Shown here piece by piece: positions 1 to 8,181 of a DNA stretch of 20,438 nt. This DNA is from an uncultured Clostridia bacterium (GTDB taxonomy: Bacteria > Bacillota > Clostridia > TANB77 > CAG-508), in contig CANRFX010000013.1 in the NCBI GenBank assembly GCA_947629995.1, forward strand, positions 1 to 20,438. Direction: 5' to 3'. The notes under the pieces are model-generated. The model was not told the DNA's origin, did no database searches, and saw only the letters and a program-made list of their open reading frames with translations. The position numbers and the translations under genes are program-made. Numbering within the stretch: the first letter of the stretch is position 1; each line of letters starts with the position of its first letter.

Positions 1-3000
1 GCCCAAACTTCCATCTCTCCAAAACGTTGTCCACCAAATTGTGCTTTTCCTCCAAGTGGTTGTTGTGTAACTAATGAGTATGGTCCAGTTGAACGAGCAT
101 GTATTTTATCATCTACTAAGTGATGTAGTTTTAACATGTACATTACACCAACTGTTATTGGTTTATCGAATGGGTCTCCTGTTCTACCATCATAAAGAAT
201 AGTTTTTCCGTCTTCACTCATTCCTGCTTTTGCAAGAAGTTCTCTTACATCTGCTTCTGTAGCTCCATCAAATACTGGTGTTGAAATTTTCCATCCTAAT
301 GCTTTTGCTGCTCCTCCTAAATGAACTTCTAATACTTGACCTAAATTCATACGTGAAGGAACTCCTAGTGGATTTAATAAAATGTCAATTGGAGTACCAT
401 CTGGCATAAATGGCATATCTTCTTCTGGTAATACTCTTGAGATAACACCTTTATTACCATGACGTCCAGCCATTTTATCTCCAACAGAAATTTTTCTTTT
501 TGTTGCAATATAACATCTAATAATTTGGTTAACTCCAGGTCCTAATTCGTCTGAATTATCACGTGTGAATACTTTTACATCAACAATTGTTCCTGCTTCT
601 CCATGTGGTACTCTTAAAGATGTATCTCTTACTTCTCTTGCTTTTTCGCCGAAAATTGCTCTAAGTAATCTTTCTTCTGCTGTTAATTCGGTTTCTCCTT
701 TTGGTGTTACTTTTCCAACTAATATATCTCCTGGTCTAACTTCTGCACCAATTCTTATAACACCATTTTCGTCTAAGTCTTTTAATGAATCGTCTCCAAT
801 GTTTGGTATGTCACGTGTAATTTCTTCTGCTCCTAATTTTGTGTCACGACATTCACAGTCATATTCTTCAATGTGTATAGATGTAAATACGTCTTCTTTT
901 ACTAGTTTTTCATTAATTAGAATAGCGTCTTCGTAGTTATATCCTTCCCATGATGAAAATGCTACTAATACGTTTTTACCAAGTGCCATTTCTCCATTTG
1001 ATGTAGATGGTCCATCTGCTATGGCATCTCCTTTTTTAACTTTTTCTCCTACTTTTACAATTGGTTTCTGATTAATACATGTTCCACCATTTGTTCTTTT
1101 AAATTTACGAAGTTTGTGTGTAATAGTTGTTCCATTATTGTATTTTACTATTATGCTATCTCCTGTTACTTTTTCAACTACACCATCATCTTCTGCTAAT
1201 ACTAAAATTCCTGAATCTTTTGCTGCTCTGTATTCAATTCCAGTTCCTACAATTGGGCTTTCTGTAATCATAAGTGGAACTGCTTGACGTTGCATGTTTG
1301 CACCCATTAATGCTCTTTTTGCATCATCATGCTCTAAGAATGGAATCATTGCTGCAGCAATTGATACTAATTGTTTTGGTGATACATCAACATATTGTAC
1401 TTTATCTTGGTCTACTTCAATAATTTCATTTCTGTATCTTACACGAATTCTTTTATTTACAAATTTTCCTTTGCTATCAACTGGTTCTGATGCTTGGGCA
1501 ATAATATAATTGTCTTCTACATCTGCACTCATGTATTCTACAATGTCTGTTAATTTATGTGTTTTTGGGTCAACCTTACGGTATGGTGTTTCTATAAATC
1601 CGTATTCATTGATGTTCGCAAATGATGAAAGTGCTGATATTAATCCAATGTTTGGTCCTTCTGGTGATTCGATTGGACATAGTCTACCATAGTGTGTATA
1701 ATGAACATCACGTACTTCGAAACCTGCTCTTTCTCTTGTTAATCCACCAGGTCCTAATGCTGATATTCTTCTTTTATGCGTTAATTCAGAAAGTGGATTT
1801 GTTTGATCCATAAATTGAGATAATTGAGAGCTTCCAAAGAATTCTCTGATTGCTGATGTTATTGGCTTTGTGTTGATTAATGTTTGTGGTGTTACAACAT
1901 CTAAATCTTGTATTGTCATTCTTTCACGAACTACTCTTTCTAATCTTGTTAATCCTATTCTGAATTGATTTTGTAATAATTCTCCTACACAACGGATTCT
2001 ACGGTTTGCTAAGTGGTCAATATCATCTGGCTTGCCTAATCCATGTGAAAGATTTAATAGATAGTTGATTGATGCTATCATATCTTCTGTTGTTATATGT
2101 TTTGGTACTAATTCGTTTTGTCTTTCTTCAATAACTTTTACTAAATCTTTTGGTTCTGTATTGTCTATAATGTTTTTTAATACATTGTAATTTACTAGTT
2201 CTTTGAAGTGTAGTTTGCTTAAGTCTACTTTTGGTAATACATTGTGTATGTTTACTACACTGTTTCCTATTATTCTAACTTTTCTTTCACCAACTAATAT
2301 GTCTACTATGTTGATTCCTGAGTCTTGGATGTTTTGGGCTACTTCTTCTGAAATTACTTCTCCTTTTTGTACAAATATTTCTCCTGTTTGGTTATCAACT
2401 ATGTCTTCTGATGCTATTTTGTCTTTGATTCTTCCTGCTAATCCTAATTTTTGGTTGAATTTATATCTTCCTACTTTTGCTAAATCATATCTTCTATTGT
2501 CATAGAATAATCCATTAAATAGGTTTTTAGCTGCGTCTACTGTTGGAAGTTCCCCTGGTCTTAGTTTTTTGTATATTTCGATTAATGCTTCATCTTGATC
2601 TTTTATTGTATCTTTTGCTATTGTGGCTGCTAACATTTCTTCGTCTCCAAATAATTCTCTTATTTGGTCATCTGTAATAACTCCTATTGCTCTTAGTAAT
2701 GTTGTTACTGGTACTTTTCTTGTACGGTCAACACGAACATAGAATATGTCGTTTCCGTCTGTTTCATATTCTAACCATGCTCCACGAAGTGGCATAACAG
2801 TTGAATTGTAAGTTCTTTTTCCCGTTTTTGTATCAAATTCTTCTCCATAATAACAACCTGGTGAACGAACTAATTGGCTTACAACAACTCTTTCTGCACC
2901 GTTTATAATGAATGTTCCACTGTCTGTCATTAATGGAAAATCGCCTAAGTAAATCTCTTGTTCTTTAATTTCACCTGTTTCACGGTTTATTAGTCTTACT

Positions 3001-3284
3001 TTCACATGCAATCTACTTGAGTATGTAGCATCTCTTTCTTTTGCTTCTTCAACTGAGTATTTTGTTTTGTCTTCCATGTAATAATCGAAAAATTCAAGAA
3101 CTAAATTTCCTGAGTAGTCTTCAATTGGTGATATGTCTTTTAATACTTCTCCTAATCCTTCTTCTACAAACCAGTCATAAGAATCTTTTTGTACTTTTAT
3201 TAGGTTTGGCATTTCGATATAATCTCCAACTTTTGCAAAATCCTTACGAGAACTTTTCTCGTAGTTTACTTCTTTGATTTTCAA
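1..3284 (-). CDS. rpoB: RNA polymerase beta subunit RpoB (C-terminus off window)
   Basis: This is the catalytic beta subunit of RNA polymerase. The translated minus strand shows family landmarks: the rifampicin region with FFGSSQLSQFMDQ, SELTHKRRISALGPGGL and YGRLCPIESPEGPNIG (about residues 475-540), GRTGDPFDKPITVG, and near the window edge GGKAQFGGQRFGEMEVWA. About 1094 codons are present, so roughly the last 100-150 residues lie outside. I place the start at TTG 3284 (product begins MKIKEVNYEKSS) because AAGGAG at 3293-3298 lies 8 nt upstream and no ATG competes. The rifampicin-contact residues look wild type (Q, D, H and S in QLSQFMDQ / HKRRISAL), which predicts sensitivity; that is inference. 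No rplL lies directly upstream. I found no in-frame CGG codon in the part shown. Confidence 0.98.
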   Translation of the reverse strand, partial: MKIKEVNYEKSSRKDFAKVGDYIEMPNLIKVQKDSYDWFVEEGLGEVLKDISPIEDYSGNLVLEFFDYYMEDKTKYSVEEAKERDATYSSRLHVKVRLINRETGEIKEQEIYLGDFPLMTDSGTFIINGAERVVVSQLVRSPGCYYGEEFDTKTGKRTYNSTVMPLRGAWLEYETDGNDIFYVRVDRTRKVPVTTLLRAIGVITDDQIRELFGDEEMLAATIAKDTIKDQDEALIEIYKKLRPGELPTVDAAKNLFNGLFYDNRRYDLAKVGRYKFNQKLGLAGRIKDKIASEDIVDNQTGEIFVQKGEVISEEVAQNIQDSGINIVDILVGERKVRIIGNSVVNIHNVLPKVDLSKLHFKELVNYNVLKNIIDNTEPKDLVKVIEERQNELVPKHITTEDMIASINYLLNLSHGLGKPDDIDHLANRRIRCVGELLQNQFRIGLTRLERVVRERMTIQDLDVVTPQTLINTKPITSAIREFFGSSQLSQFMDQTNPLSELTHKRRISALGPGGLTRERAGFEVRDVHYTHYGRLCPIESPEGPNIGLISALSSFANINEYGFIETPYRKVDPKTHKLTDIVEYMSADVEDNYIIAQASEPVDSKGKFVNKRIRVRYRNEIIEVDQDKVQYVDVSPKQLVSIAAAMIPFLEHDDAKRALMGANMQRQAVPLMITESPIVGTGIEYRAAKDSGILVLAEDDGVVEKVTGDSIIVKYNNGTTITHKLRKFKRTNGGTCINQKPIVKVGEKVKKGDAIADGPSTSNGEMALGKNVLVAFSSWEGYNYEDAILINEKLVKEDVFTSIHIEEYDCECRDTKLGAEEITRDIPNIGDDSLKDLDENGVIRIGAEVRPGDILVGKVTPKGETELTAEERLLRAIFGEKAREVRDTSLRVPHGEAGTIVDVKVFTRDNSDELGPGVNQIIRCYIATKRKISVGDKMAGRHGNKGVISRVLPEEDMPFMPDGTPIDILLNPLGVPSRMNLGQVLEVHLGGAAKALGWKISTPVFDGATEADVRELLAKAGMSEDGKTILYDGRTGDPFDKPITVGVMYMLKLHHLVDDKIHARSTGPYSLVTQQPLGGKAQFGGQRFGEMEVW

Positions 3285-3289
3285 AAAAA

Positions 3290-3355
3290 TCACTCCTTAA
3301 ATAGATATTTAAGCAGAAATAATTTATTTGATTTTAAAAAAAGTCCCACTCGCAA
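3290..3355 (-). CDS. Possible 21-codon leader peptide upstream of rpoB
   Basis: A short frame (MRVGLFLKSNKLFLLKYLFKE) starts with TTG 5 nt after a perfect AAGGAGG (3361-3367). It ends at a TGA that lies directly against the rpoB Shine-Dalgarno (AAGGAGTGA). That spacing would let a terminating ribosome reinitiate at the rpoB TTG, so coupled translation is possible. No homologue is known to me. The evidence is only the strong ribosome site, its placement and the K/L-rich frame, so it may be a chance ORF in the leader. Confidence 0.35.
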   Translation of the reverse strand: MRVGLFLKSNKLFLLKYLFKE

Positions 3356-3492
3356 ATATTCCTCCTTATAAGCTCCTTTTTTGCCTGCTTAACAAAAAAT
3401 TTTGCTTACGGATTCCTATTTTTGATTCCTCTTTTCTTAAAAATTTAAAACTTTTTTGATTTTTATTGTTTTTTGAAATAAATACGAGTTAT

Positions 3493-3522
3493 ATTATATC
3501 AAATTTTTCTTACGGATGTCAA
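3493..3522 (-). promoter_or_regulatory. Sigma-A promoter of rpoB
   Basis: Consensus TTGACA (3517-3522) and TATAAT (3493-3498) are separated by 18 nt on the minus strand. Transcription should begin near 3485, giving a leader of about 200 nt before the rpoB start. Confidence 0.8.
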
Positions 3523-3539
3523 GGTTTTGAGAAAAATTT

Positions 3540-3569
3540 TTGAAGTTTTTTATGATTTTTTTCTATAAA
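3540..3569 (+). promoter_or_regulatory. Candidate promoter of the COG2426 gene
   Basis: TTGAAG (3540-3545), an 18-nt spacer and TATAAA (3564-3569) lie about 90 nt before the start codon, back to back with the rpoB promoter. The match is moderate. Confidence 0.3.
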
Positions 3570-3657
3570 ATAGTAGACTTTAATTTTTGTTTATAGTAAA
3601 ATACAAAAGAATCGAAACTAAAAATGAAAAAAGATACTTAAGGGGGATTTTGAAATT

Positions 3658-4140
3658 ATGACTAGCTTACCACTTGTTATTAAATATTTATTTACAATTA
3701 TATTAGGAGCAACTCCTATTGTAGAACTTCGCTATGCAGCAATTATTTCACAATATTTATTTGGTTTAGGGGTATTGCCATCTTTTATTTGTGGATTAAT
3801 TGGAAATATTATTCCTGTATATTTTATTGTAAAATATATTAGACCTTTATTTGATTTTTTTGGAAGATGGAAACCTTTTAAAATTATTATAGACTGGGCT
3901 TCTGAGAGAGCAACTAAGAAGATTTCTGAAAACCCAAAGCTTCAGACCGTTACTGCTTTTGCATTGTTTGTTTTTGTTGCAGTTCCAATTCCTACAACAG
4001 GTGCTTGGGTTGGTTCTTTAATTGCAAATTTCTTAGATATACCACCTAAAAAGGCTGTTCCTCCAATTATATTAGGTACTATTACTGCAGGTTGCATCAC
4101 AGTTTTAGCTAATGGTGGCATTCAATATCTCTTATCTTAA
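3658..4140 (+). CDS. Small integral membrane protein, COG2426 / Sm_multidrug_ex type
   Basis: The 160-residue hydrophobic protein has several membrane segments (about residues 5-30, 36-60, 100-120 and 135-155). It carries GATPIVELRYA near the N-terminus and VPIPTTGAWVGSLIA around residues 108-124, the two signature stretches of the small multidrug-export family (COG2426). The transport name is inherited from annotation, and the true substrate is not established. A purine-rich AAGGGGGA site precedes the ATG. The gene is convergent with the AI-2E permease. Its last 32 bp are overlapped on the other strand by the extended permease frame, and a REP-like hairpin starts at its stop codon. Confidence 0.85.
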   Translation: MTSLPLVIKYLFTIILGATPIVELRYAAIISQYLFGLGVLPSFICGLIGNIIPVYFIVKYIRPLFDFFGRWKPFKIIIDWASERATKKISENPKLQTVTAFALFVFVAVPIPTTGAWVGSLIANFLDIPPKKAVPPIILGTITAGCITVLANGGIQYLLS

Positions 4141-5383
4141 AAATTGTCGAGGGGAACGGATTGTCATCAGGGACGGAGCAATTATTGTCAAAATGCCCCG
4201 TCCCCAACGACAACATTGTCAAATTGCTCCGTCCCTGATGACAATCCCTCTCCTCTCGACAATTTTTACTCTTCAATTTATAGTTTATATAATCATCAAT
4301 TACTATTCTTACAACAGCGATAGCTGGTACAGCTAAAAACATTCCCAATATTCCAAAATATGCTCCACCAACTGTAACTGCAAAAATAACAAGTAATGGA
4401 CTAATTTTTAAAGATTGTCCTACTATTTTTGGATTTATAATATTGGCATCAATTTGTTGTAAAATAATTACTACTATTAACATCCAAATTGCTTGTGATA
4501 ACCCACCTGTAATTAGTGTAATAATTGCTGAAATTGCTACTGCAATAATTGCTCCAAAATATGGTATCATATTAAATAACCCAATTAAAAATCCTAAAAA
4601 TGGAGCATATTTTATTCCCATAATGCTCATAGCTATTGTAATTAGAACACCTACAACAATAGCATCTAAAAGTTGGCTTGCTACAAACTTAAAAAATATT
4701 TGATTTGTGTCATTAAAATATTTTCCTATATTTTTATATGTTTTTTCTTTTAAGGTTGCCTCTGCAAATTTCTTTATAAATTCTAAAATTTGTGTTCTTT
4801 CAGCTAAAACATAAATTGATACAATTACTGCTACAAAAACATCAAACACACTAATTACTGCGTCAATCGCACTAAATGCATATTCCAAAATTTTATCTAA
4901 TTGAAAATATTGCTTTATATCTATGTTTTGAATATTTTTAATTATATCATTTACTATCTCACCTTTTAATATATTGTCTGATGGTAAATTGTTATATCTA
5001 TCAATTGCAATTTCATAATAATTTTGTATGTTGTTGATTAAATCTTTTACACTTTCTAATACAACTGGTAAAATAAAATTAATTAATATAATTAATAATA
5101 ACATTATAATGATATAAACTGTTAATATACTTAAGATTCTTGACTTTTTCGATGTGAATTTTATTTTGCTTTTTTGATAGATATCTTCTATTTTTTTGCA
5201 TGGTACATATAATAAATATGCAATAAAAATACCAGCTAAAAATGGTGCTAAAATATCAAAAAATTTTGCAACTATACCCATTATATCTCCAAAATTATCG
5301 AATAATTTATATACTGTTATAATGGCAACTCCTAGTAAAAACCAATATAACCACTTTTTTCCATGATTTTTAATTTCGTTCAT
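4109..5383 (-). CDS. AI-2E family transporter (PF01594), 3' end replaced by a repeat
   Basis: This is a 424-codon polytopic membrane protein of the AI-2E/YdiK/PerM family, which exports small solutes or acts as a Na+/H+ antiporter in some members; the substrate here is unknown. It has N-terminal membrane helices (about residues 12-90), a soluble segment around 110-170 and a hydrophobic C-terminal half containing PFLGFLIGLFNMIPYFGA and GGAYFGILGMFLAVPAIAVV, both typical of the family. The native protein probably ended near DDYINYKLKSKN. The last ~48 residues, beginning CREERDCHQGR, are translated from the REP-like hairpin and from the antisense of the neighbouring gene. The only in-frame CGG in this gene lies in that tail. 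AAGGAG precedes the ATG. It is probably co-transcribed with xth, 30 bp upstream. Confidence 0.9.
   Translation of the reverse strand: MNEIKNHGKKWLYWFLLGVAIITVYKLFDNFGDIMGIVAKFFDILAPFLAGIFIAYLLYVPCKKIEDIYQKSKIKFTSKKSRILSILTVYIIIMLLLIILINFILPVVLESVKDLINNIQNYYEIAIDRYNNLPSDNILKGEIVNDIIKNIQNIDIKQYFQLDKILEYAFSAIDAVISVFDVFVAVIVSIYVLAERTQILEFIKKFAEATLKEKTYKNIGKYFNDTNQIFFKFVASQLLDAIVVGVLITIAMSIMGIKYAPFLGFLIGLFNMIPYFGAIIAVAISAIITLITGGLSQAIWMLIVVIILQQIDANIINPKIVGQSLKISPLLVIFAVTVGGAYFGILGMFLAVPAIAVVRIVIDDYINYKLKSKNCREERDCHQGRSNLTMLSLGTGHFDNNCSVPDDNPFPSTIFKIRDIECHH
4139..4267. repeat. Compound REP-like inverted repeat (three units) between convergent genes
   Basis: Two arms of about 45 nt (4139-4183 and 4222-4267) are near-perfect reverse complements. 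Each holds a TTGTCGAG end and an ATTGTCATCAGGGACGGAG unit. A third unit in reverse orientation (ATTGTCAAAATGCCCCGTCC..., 4184-4213) sits between them. The whole could fold into a very stable cruciform or RNA hairpin and act as a bidirectional terminator. It starts at the stop codon of the COG2426 gene and encodes the last residues of the permease frame. Confidence 0.9.
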
Positions 5384-5413
5384 ATTTTTCTCCTTTTTTA
5401 TATAATTTGACTT

Positions 5414-6166
5414 TTATTCCCAAGTTAAACCTACTGGGCAGTGATCACTTCCCATGATTTCTGGATAAATTTTAGCCTCTTTGATTCTTTCTTTGCTATC
5501 ATTTGATACTATAAAATAATCTATTCTCCACCCAATATTTTTTTCTCTTGCTCTTCCCATATATGACCACCAACTATATGCTTCTTTTTTATCTGGATAA
5601 AGATATCTAAAACTATCTGTAAAGCCTGCATCTAATAATTGCGTCATTTTATGTCTTTCTTCATCTGTAAAACCTGCATTTTTCCTATTTGATTTTGGAT
5701 TTTTTAAGTCGATTTCATTATGTGCTACATTTAAGTCTCCACACATTATAACAGGTTTTGCTTGATTTAATTTTAATAAATATTTTCTAATTTCATCCTC
5801 CCAGATTTGTCTATAATCTAGTCTTTCTAATTCTCTTTTAGAATTTGGCGTATAATTATTTACTAAATAAAATTCGTCAAATTCAAGAGTGATAATTCTT
5901 CCTTCTTTATCATGTTCTTCTATTCCAATACCGTATGTCACTTTGATTGGCTCTTTTTTTGTAAATATTGCAGTTCCTGAATACCCTTTCTTTTCTGCAC
6001 TATTCCAATAACTTTTATATCCATCAAATTTTAGTTCTATTTGGTCTGGCTGACATTTTGTTTCTTGGATACAAAATATATCTGCATTAATTTTTTCGAA
6101 AAATTCTTTAAATCCTTTATTTACACATGCTCTTAGTCCGTTTACATTCCAAGAAATTAGTTCCAT
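5414..6166 (-). CDS. xth: Exodeoxyribonuclease III / AP endonuclease
   Basis: The 250-residue protein is full length for bacterial ExoIII/ExoA, which cleaves DNA at abasic sites and removes 3' blocking groups during base excision repair. Catalytic motifs appear in order: SWNVNGLRA (residues 5-13), IQETK (metal-binding Glu, about 34), VNNYTPNS, GDLNVAHNEIDL (about 144-155), GWRIDYF, and the C-terminal GSDHCPVG with catalytic Asp-His. A GGAAGG ribosome site precedes the ATG. A promoter-like TTGCTA/TAAAAT pair lies about 45-75 nt upstream. The AI-2E permease follows closely on the same strand, so the two are likely co-transcribed. Confidence 0.96.
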   Translation of the reverse strand: MELISWNVNGLRACVNKGFKEFFEKINADIFCIQETKCQPDQIELKFDGYKSYWNSAEKKGYSGTAIFTKKEPIKVTYGIGIEEHDKEGRIITLEFDEFYLVNNYTPNSKRELERLDYRQIWEDEIRKYLLKLNQAKPVIMCGDLNVAHNEIDLKNPKSNRKNAGFTDEERHKMTQLLDAGFTDSFRYLYPDKKEAYSWWSYMGRAREKNIGWRIDYFIVSNDSKERIKEAKIYPEIMGSDHCPVGLTWE

Positions 6167-6210
6167 TTTTTGTTTTCCTTCCTTTTTTATAAATGTTGTC
6201 TACATATTTT

Positions 6211-6239
6211 ATTTTACTATAAAATGGTAAAAATAGCAA
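6211..6239 (-). promoter_or_regulatory. Candidate promoter of xth
   Basis: TTGCTA (6234-6239), a 17-nt spacer and TAAAAT (6211-6216) lie on the minus strand ahead of xth. The -35 is imperfect. Confidence 0.45.
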
Positions 6240-6294
6240 GAAAAACCGTAATTTATATAGGGCATTCTTCGCTGTATAAAGTATTTTATTTACA

Positions 6295-6333
6295 CTAAAA
6301 AAGAAATGCTCATTTTATTTTTGAACATTTCTT
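6295..6333 (-). terminator. Rho-independent terminator after the SleB-like gene
   Basis: On the minus strand an 11-bp stem (AAGAAATGTTC with GAGCATTTCTT, one G-U pair) and an 11-nt loop are followed by a run of T, 12 nt past the stop codon of the hydrolase gene. Confidence 0.75.
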
Positions 6334-6344
6334 TATTTTTATTT

Positions 6345-7322
6345 TTAAAAATATACGTTACCGCCAATATTTACACCTGAATGTGTACCTGCTGATCTAA
6401 ATGAAAAATAACTATGGTTTCTAGCACCGTTTAGTGCATCTGTTACAGCTTGTGATACAAAACTTGCATAATTTCCGTTTAATCTTCTTTTCCAATAAGA
6501 ATCTATTGAATAACAAAATTGACCTTTTCTTTTATATTCTGTTAATGGGTCTGTTCCTCTTGCTTCTGCCCTATTACATGCTGTTGTTATAACGGCAAGT
6601 GAACCTGCATAACTTGAACTAGATTCTTGTGCTGTAATTGCACATAATAAATCAAATTCACTTGCAGAATAAGACCATTTTCCGCCAGAATATGATACTC
6701 TTGCTACATTACTTCTTGTTGTTACTTTTTGTATTTGTACTATTTTATTAACAGGTTCTTTAACAACCACTTCTGAAATCACTGTTTTTTCAATTTCAAT
6801 ATCATTTTGATATTTTATTTTATAAGTAATTTCCTTTAATCCTTCTTTTCCTTGTTGTATTACTTTGTTTGTTCTTTCTTCTGCTCCTCCTGCTGCATCT
6901 TTTGTTATTGTTTCAAATGGAATAGCTACTTGTTCTACTACAATTTTTTCTGTAATTGGTGCATAATTTTCTAATAATTCATCTAATGTTGTTTCTACAC
7001 CTTGATTTGATATCTCAGCGATTTTGACTTCTTGGTATGATTTGTCCGTAATTTTTATACTTTGCCCTTCTTCGATTTCGCTTTCTATATCTGGTATAGT
7101 TTTTTGGTTTTCTCCTAAGATGATGTTATTTTCTTCTAATATTTCAGATACTTTTTTCTTAGATGTCAATGCTGTCATTTCATATCCGTTTTGTAGAACG
7201 ATTTTTACGTCATTTAGTCTATTATTTACTGCCATAACACCAATTCCTGATATAAGGACTAATATGATGCTAATACAGATGATCTTCATGATTGAAATGG
7301 AAGCCTTTTCCTCTTTTTTCAT
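6345..7322 (-). CDS. Exported DUF348/G5-domain protein with C-terminal SleB-type cell-wall hydrolase
   Basis: The product is 325 residues from ATG 7322, with a Lys-rich N-terminus and one membrane segment or signal anchor (about residues 12-30). A ubiquitin-like DUF348 region follows (VKIVLQNGYEMTALTSKKK, as in YabE). Next is a G5 domain (EKIVVEQVAIPFETI ... TYKIKYQNDIEIEKTVI) and a C-terminal Hydrolase_2/SleB-like catalytic domain starting SASEFDLLCAITAQESS, with the probable catalytic Glu in AQES. It should act on peptidoglycan outside the membrane, in wall remodelling, resuscitation or germination. A longer in-frame start at 7394 is rejected: that stretch is the promoter and the Shine-Dalgarno (AAGGAGG, 7334-7340). 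Confidence 0.9.
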   Translation of the reverse strand: MKKEEKASISIMKIICISIILVLISGIGVMAVNNRLNDVKIVLQNGYEMTALTSKKKVSEILEENNIILGENQKTIPDIESEIEEGQSIKITDKSYQEVKIAEISNQGVETTLDELLENYAPITEKIVVEQVAIPFETITKDAAGGAEERTNKVIQQGKEGLKEITYKIKYQNDIEIEKTVISEVVVKEPVNKIVQIQKVTTRSNVARVSYSGGKWSYSASEFDLLCAITAQESSSSYAGSLAVITTACNRAEARGTDPLTEYKRKGQFCYSIDSYWKRRLNGNYASFVSQAVTDALNGARNHSYFSFRSAGTHSGVNIGGNVYF

Positions 7323-7356
7323 ATGAATTTCTTCCTCCTTTTGCATTAACGAAAAC

Positions 7357-7385
7357 ATTATACCATTATATGTTTTTTTTGTCAA
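7357..7385 (-). promoter_or_regulatory. Consensus sigma-A promoter of the SleB-like gene
   Basis: TTGACA (7380-7385), a 17-nt spacer and TATAAT (7357-7362) on the minus strand match consensus exactly. The predicted RNA start is only about 30 nt ahead of the ATG at 7322, which fixes that start codon. Confidence 0.85.
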
Positions 7386-7554
7386 ATTTATCAAATTGTT
7401 GGTAATTTATTTTTATGAATGCAATTTTATCTTGGTTTTAAGGTTTTTTGAAATAATTTGTCCTTTTTTGAAGTATGCCTTTATTATATTATATGTTTTC
7501 ATTTTTTCTTTTATTACACTGATTTGCAAACTTTTTTAAATTTTTTTAATTTTA

Positions 7555-7583
7555 TTGTATAAATTTTCAAAATATGATATTAT
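7555..7583 (+). promoter_or_regulatory. Candidate promoter of lemA-htpX
   Basis: TTGTAT (7555-7560), a 17-nt spacer and TATTAT (7578-7583) precede lemA. A second TATAAT-like box lies at 7593-7598, so the exact start is uncertain. Confidence 0.4.
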
Positions 7584-7619
7584 AATTTTGTATATAATAA
7601 AATTAAGGAGGAATTTATT

Positions 7620-8181
7620 ATGGTAGGCATAATTATTTTAGTTGTTGTTGTCGTACTTATTATTGCTGTTATCGGATTGTATAATAGTCTTGTTCAAGCA
7701 AAAATAAAAGTTGACAATGCATGGAGTCAAATTGATGTACAATTACAAAGAAGATTTGACTTAATACCAAATTTTGTTGAAACTGTAAAGGGTTACATGA
7801 CACACGAAAAAGAAACTTTTGAAAAAATAGCTGAACTTAGAACTTCTTGGGCAAATACTCGGAAGTATATCAGAAAAAGCCAATTTGGATAATCAATTAT
7901 CAAATGCTTTAAAAACAATTATGGCAGTTTCTGAAAATTATCCAGAATTGAAAGCTAATCAAAATTTTTCAGAATTATCAGAAGAATTGAGAAATACTGA
8001 AAATAAAATCTCTTTTTCTAGACAATTTTACAATGATGCTGTTACAATGTATAATACTAAATTAATGGTATTCCCATCTAATATTATTGCTAGTATCTTC
8101 AAATTTACTTCTCGCGATTTATTTAAAGCAGAAAGTGAAGAAGCTAGAAAAAATGTGAAAGTAGATTTTAAAAATGTTTAG
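7620..8181 (+). CDS. lemA: LemA family protein, read across a +1 shift at CGG (7860)
   Basis: LemA is a small membrane protein with an N-terminal transmembrane segment (residues 3-24) and a helical extracytoplasmic domain; its role is unclear, but it is commonly next to HtpX-like proteases. The first frame runs 80 codons to ELRTSWANT and then meets CGG at 7860-7862. In that frame it would end at a TAA after KSQFG. Family sequence continues exactly in the +1 frame from GGA at 7861 (GSISEKANLDNQLSNALK, then ENYPELKANQNF). Joined, the product is about 186 residues, normal for LemA. AAGGAGG lies 8 nt before the ATG. The end overlaps htpX by 8 bp, so htpX translation is probably coupled. A recoded intact gene, a pseudogene or a sequence error all fit this single locus. 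The repeat of the same event elsewhere favours recoding. Confidence 0.88.
7860..7863 (+). other. Putative +1 recoding site, ACT-CGGA, in lemA
   Basis: Frame 0 reads AAT ACT CGG AAG. The homologous protein resumes as GGA AGT ATA TCA. Skipping one base at the CGG codon, or decoding CGGA as one residue, restores full-length LemA. Confidence 0.6.

Larger units (their letters stand above)
3299..3657. other. Divergent intergenic region between rpoB and the COG2426 gene
   Basis: This AT-rich spacer holds the rpoB promoter and leader, two tandem Shine-Dalgarno-like sites on the minus strand (AAGGAG then AAGGAGG), and a candidate plus-strand promoter. The motif TCCGTAAG followed by A-rich sequence occurs twice on the minus strand, once between the rpoB -35 and -10 boxes and once about 100 nt into the leader. 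I see no tRNA, riboswitch or ribosomal gene here. Confidence 0.6.

Noticed and set aside
1..3284. Plus-strand ORFs within the rpoB region
   Set aside because: All are antisense shadows of rpoB, whose minus-strand frame is continuous and highly conserved.
4112..4336. Plus-strand ORF across the repeat hairpin
   Set aside because: It is made of REP sequence plus antisense of the permease gene, with no ribosome site or protein-like composition.
7323..7394. N-terminal extension of the SleB-like protein (start at 7394)
   Set aside because: This stretch is the consensus TTGACA/TATAAT promoter, the leader and the Shine-Dalgarno of the gene.
7620..8181. lemA as a simple pseudogene
   Set aside because: Everything outside the single junction is well conserved, the same CGG break recurs in three genes including sporulation gene spoIIE, and the downstream htpX is intact and overlapping. 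A sequencing artefact remains possible.
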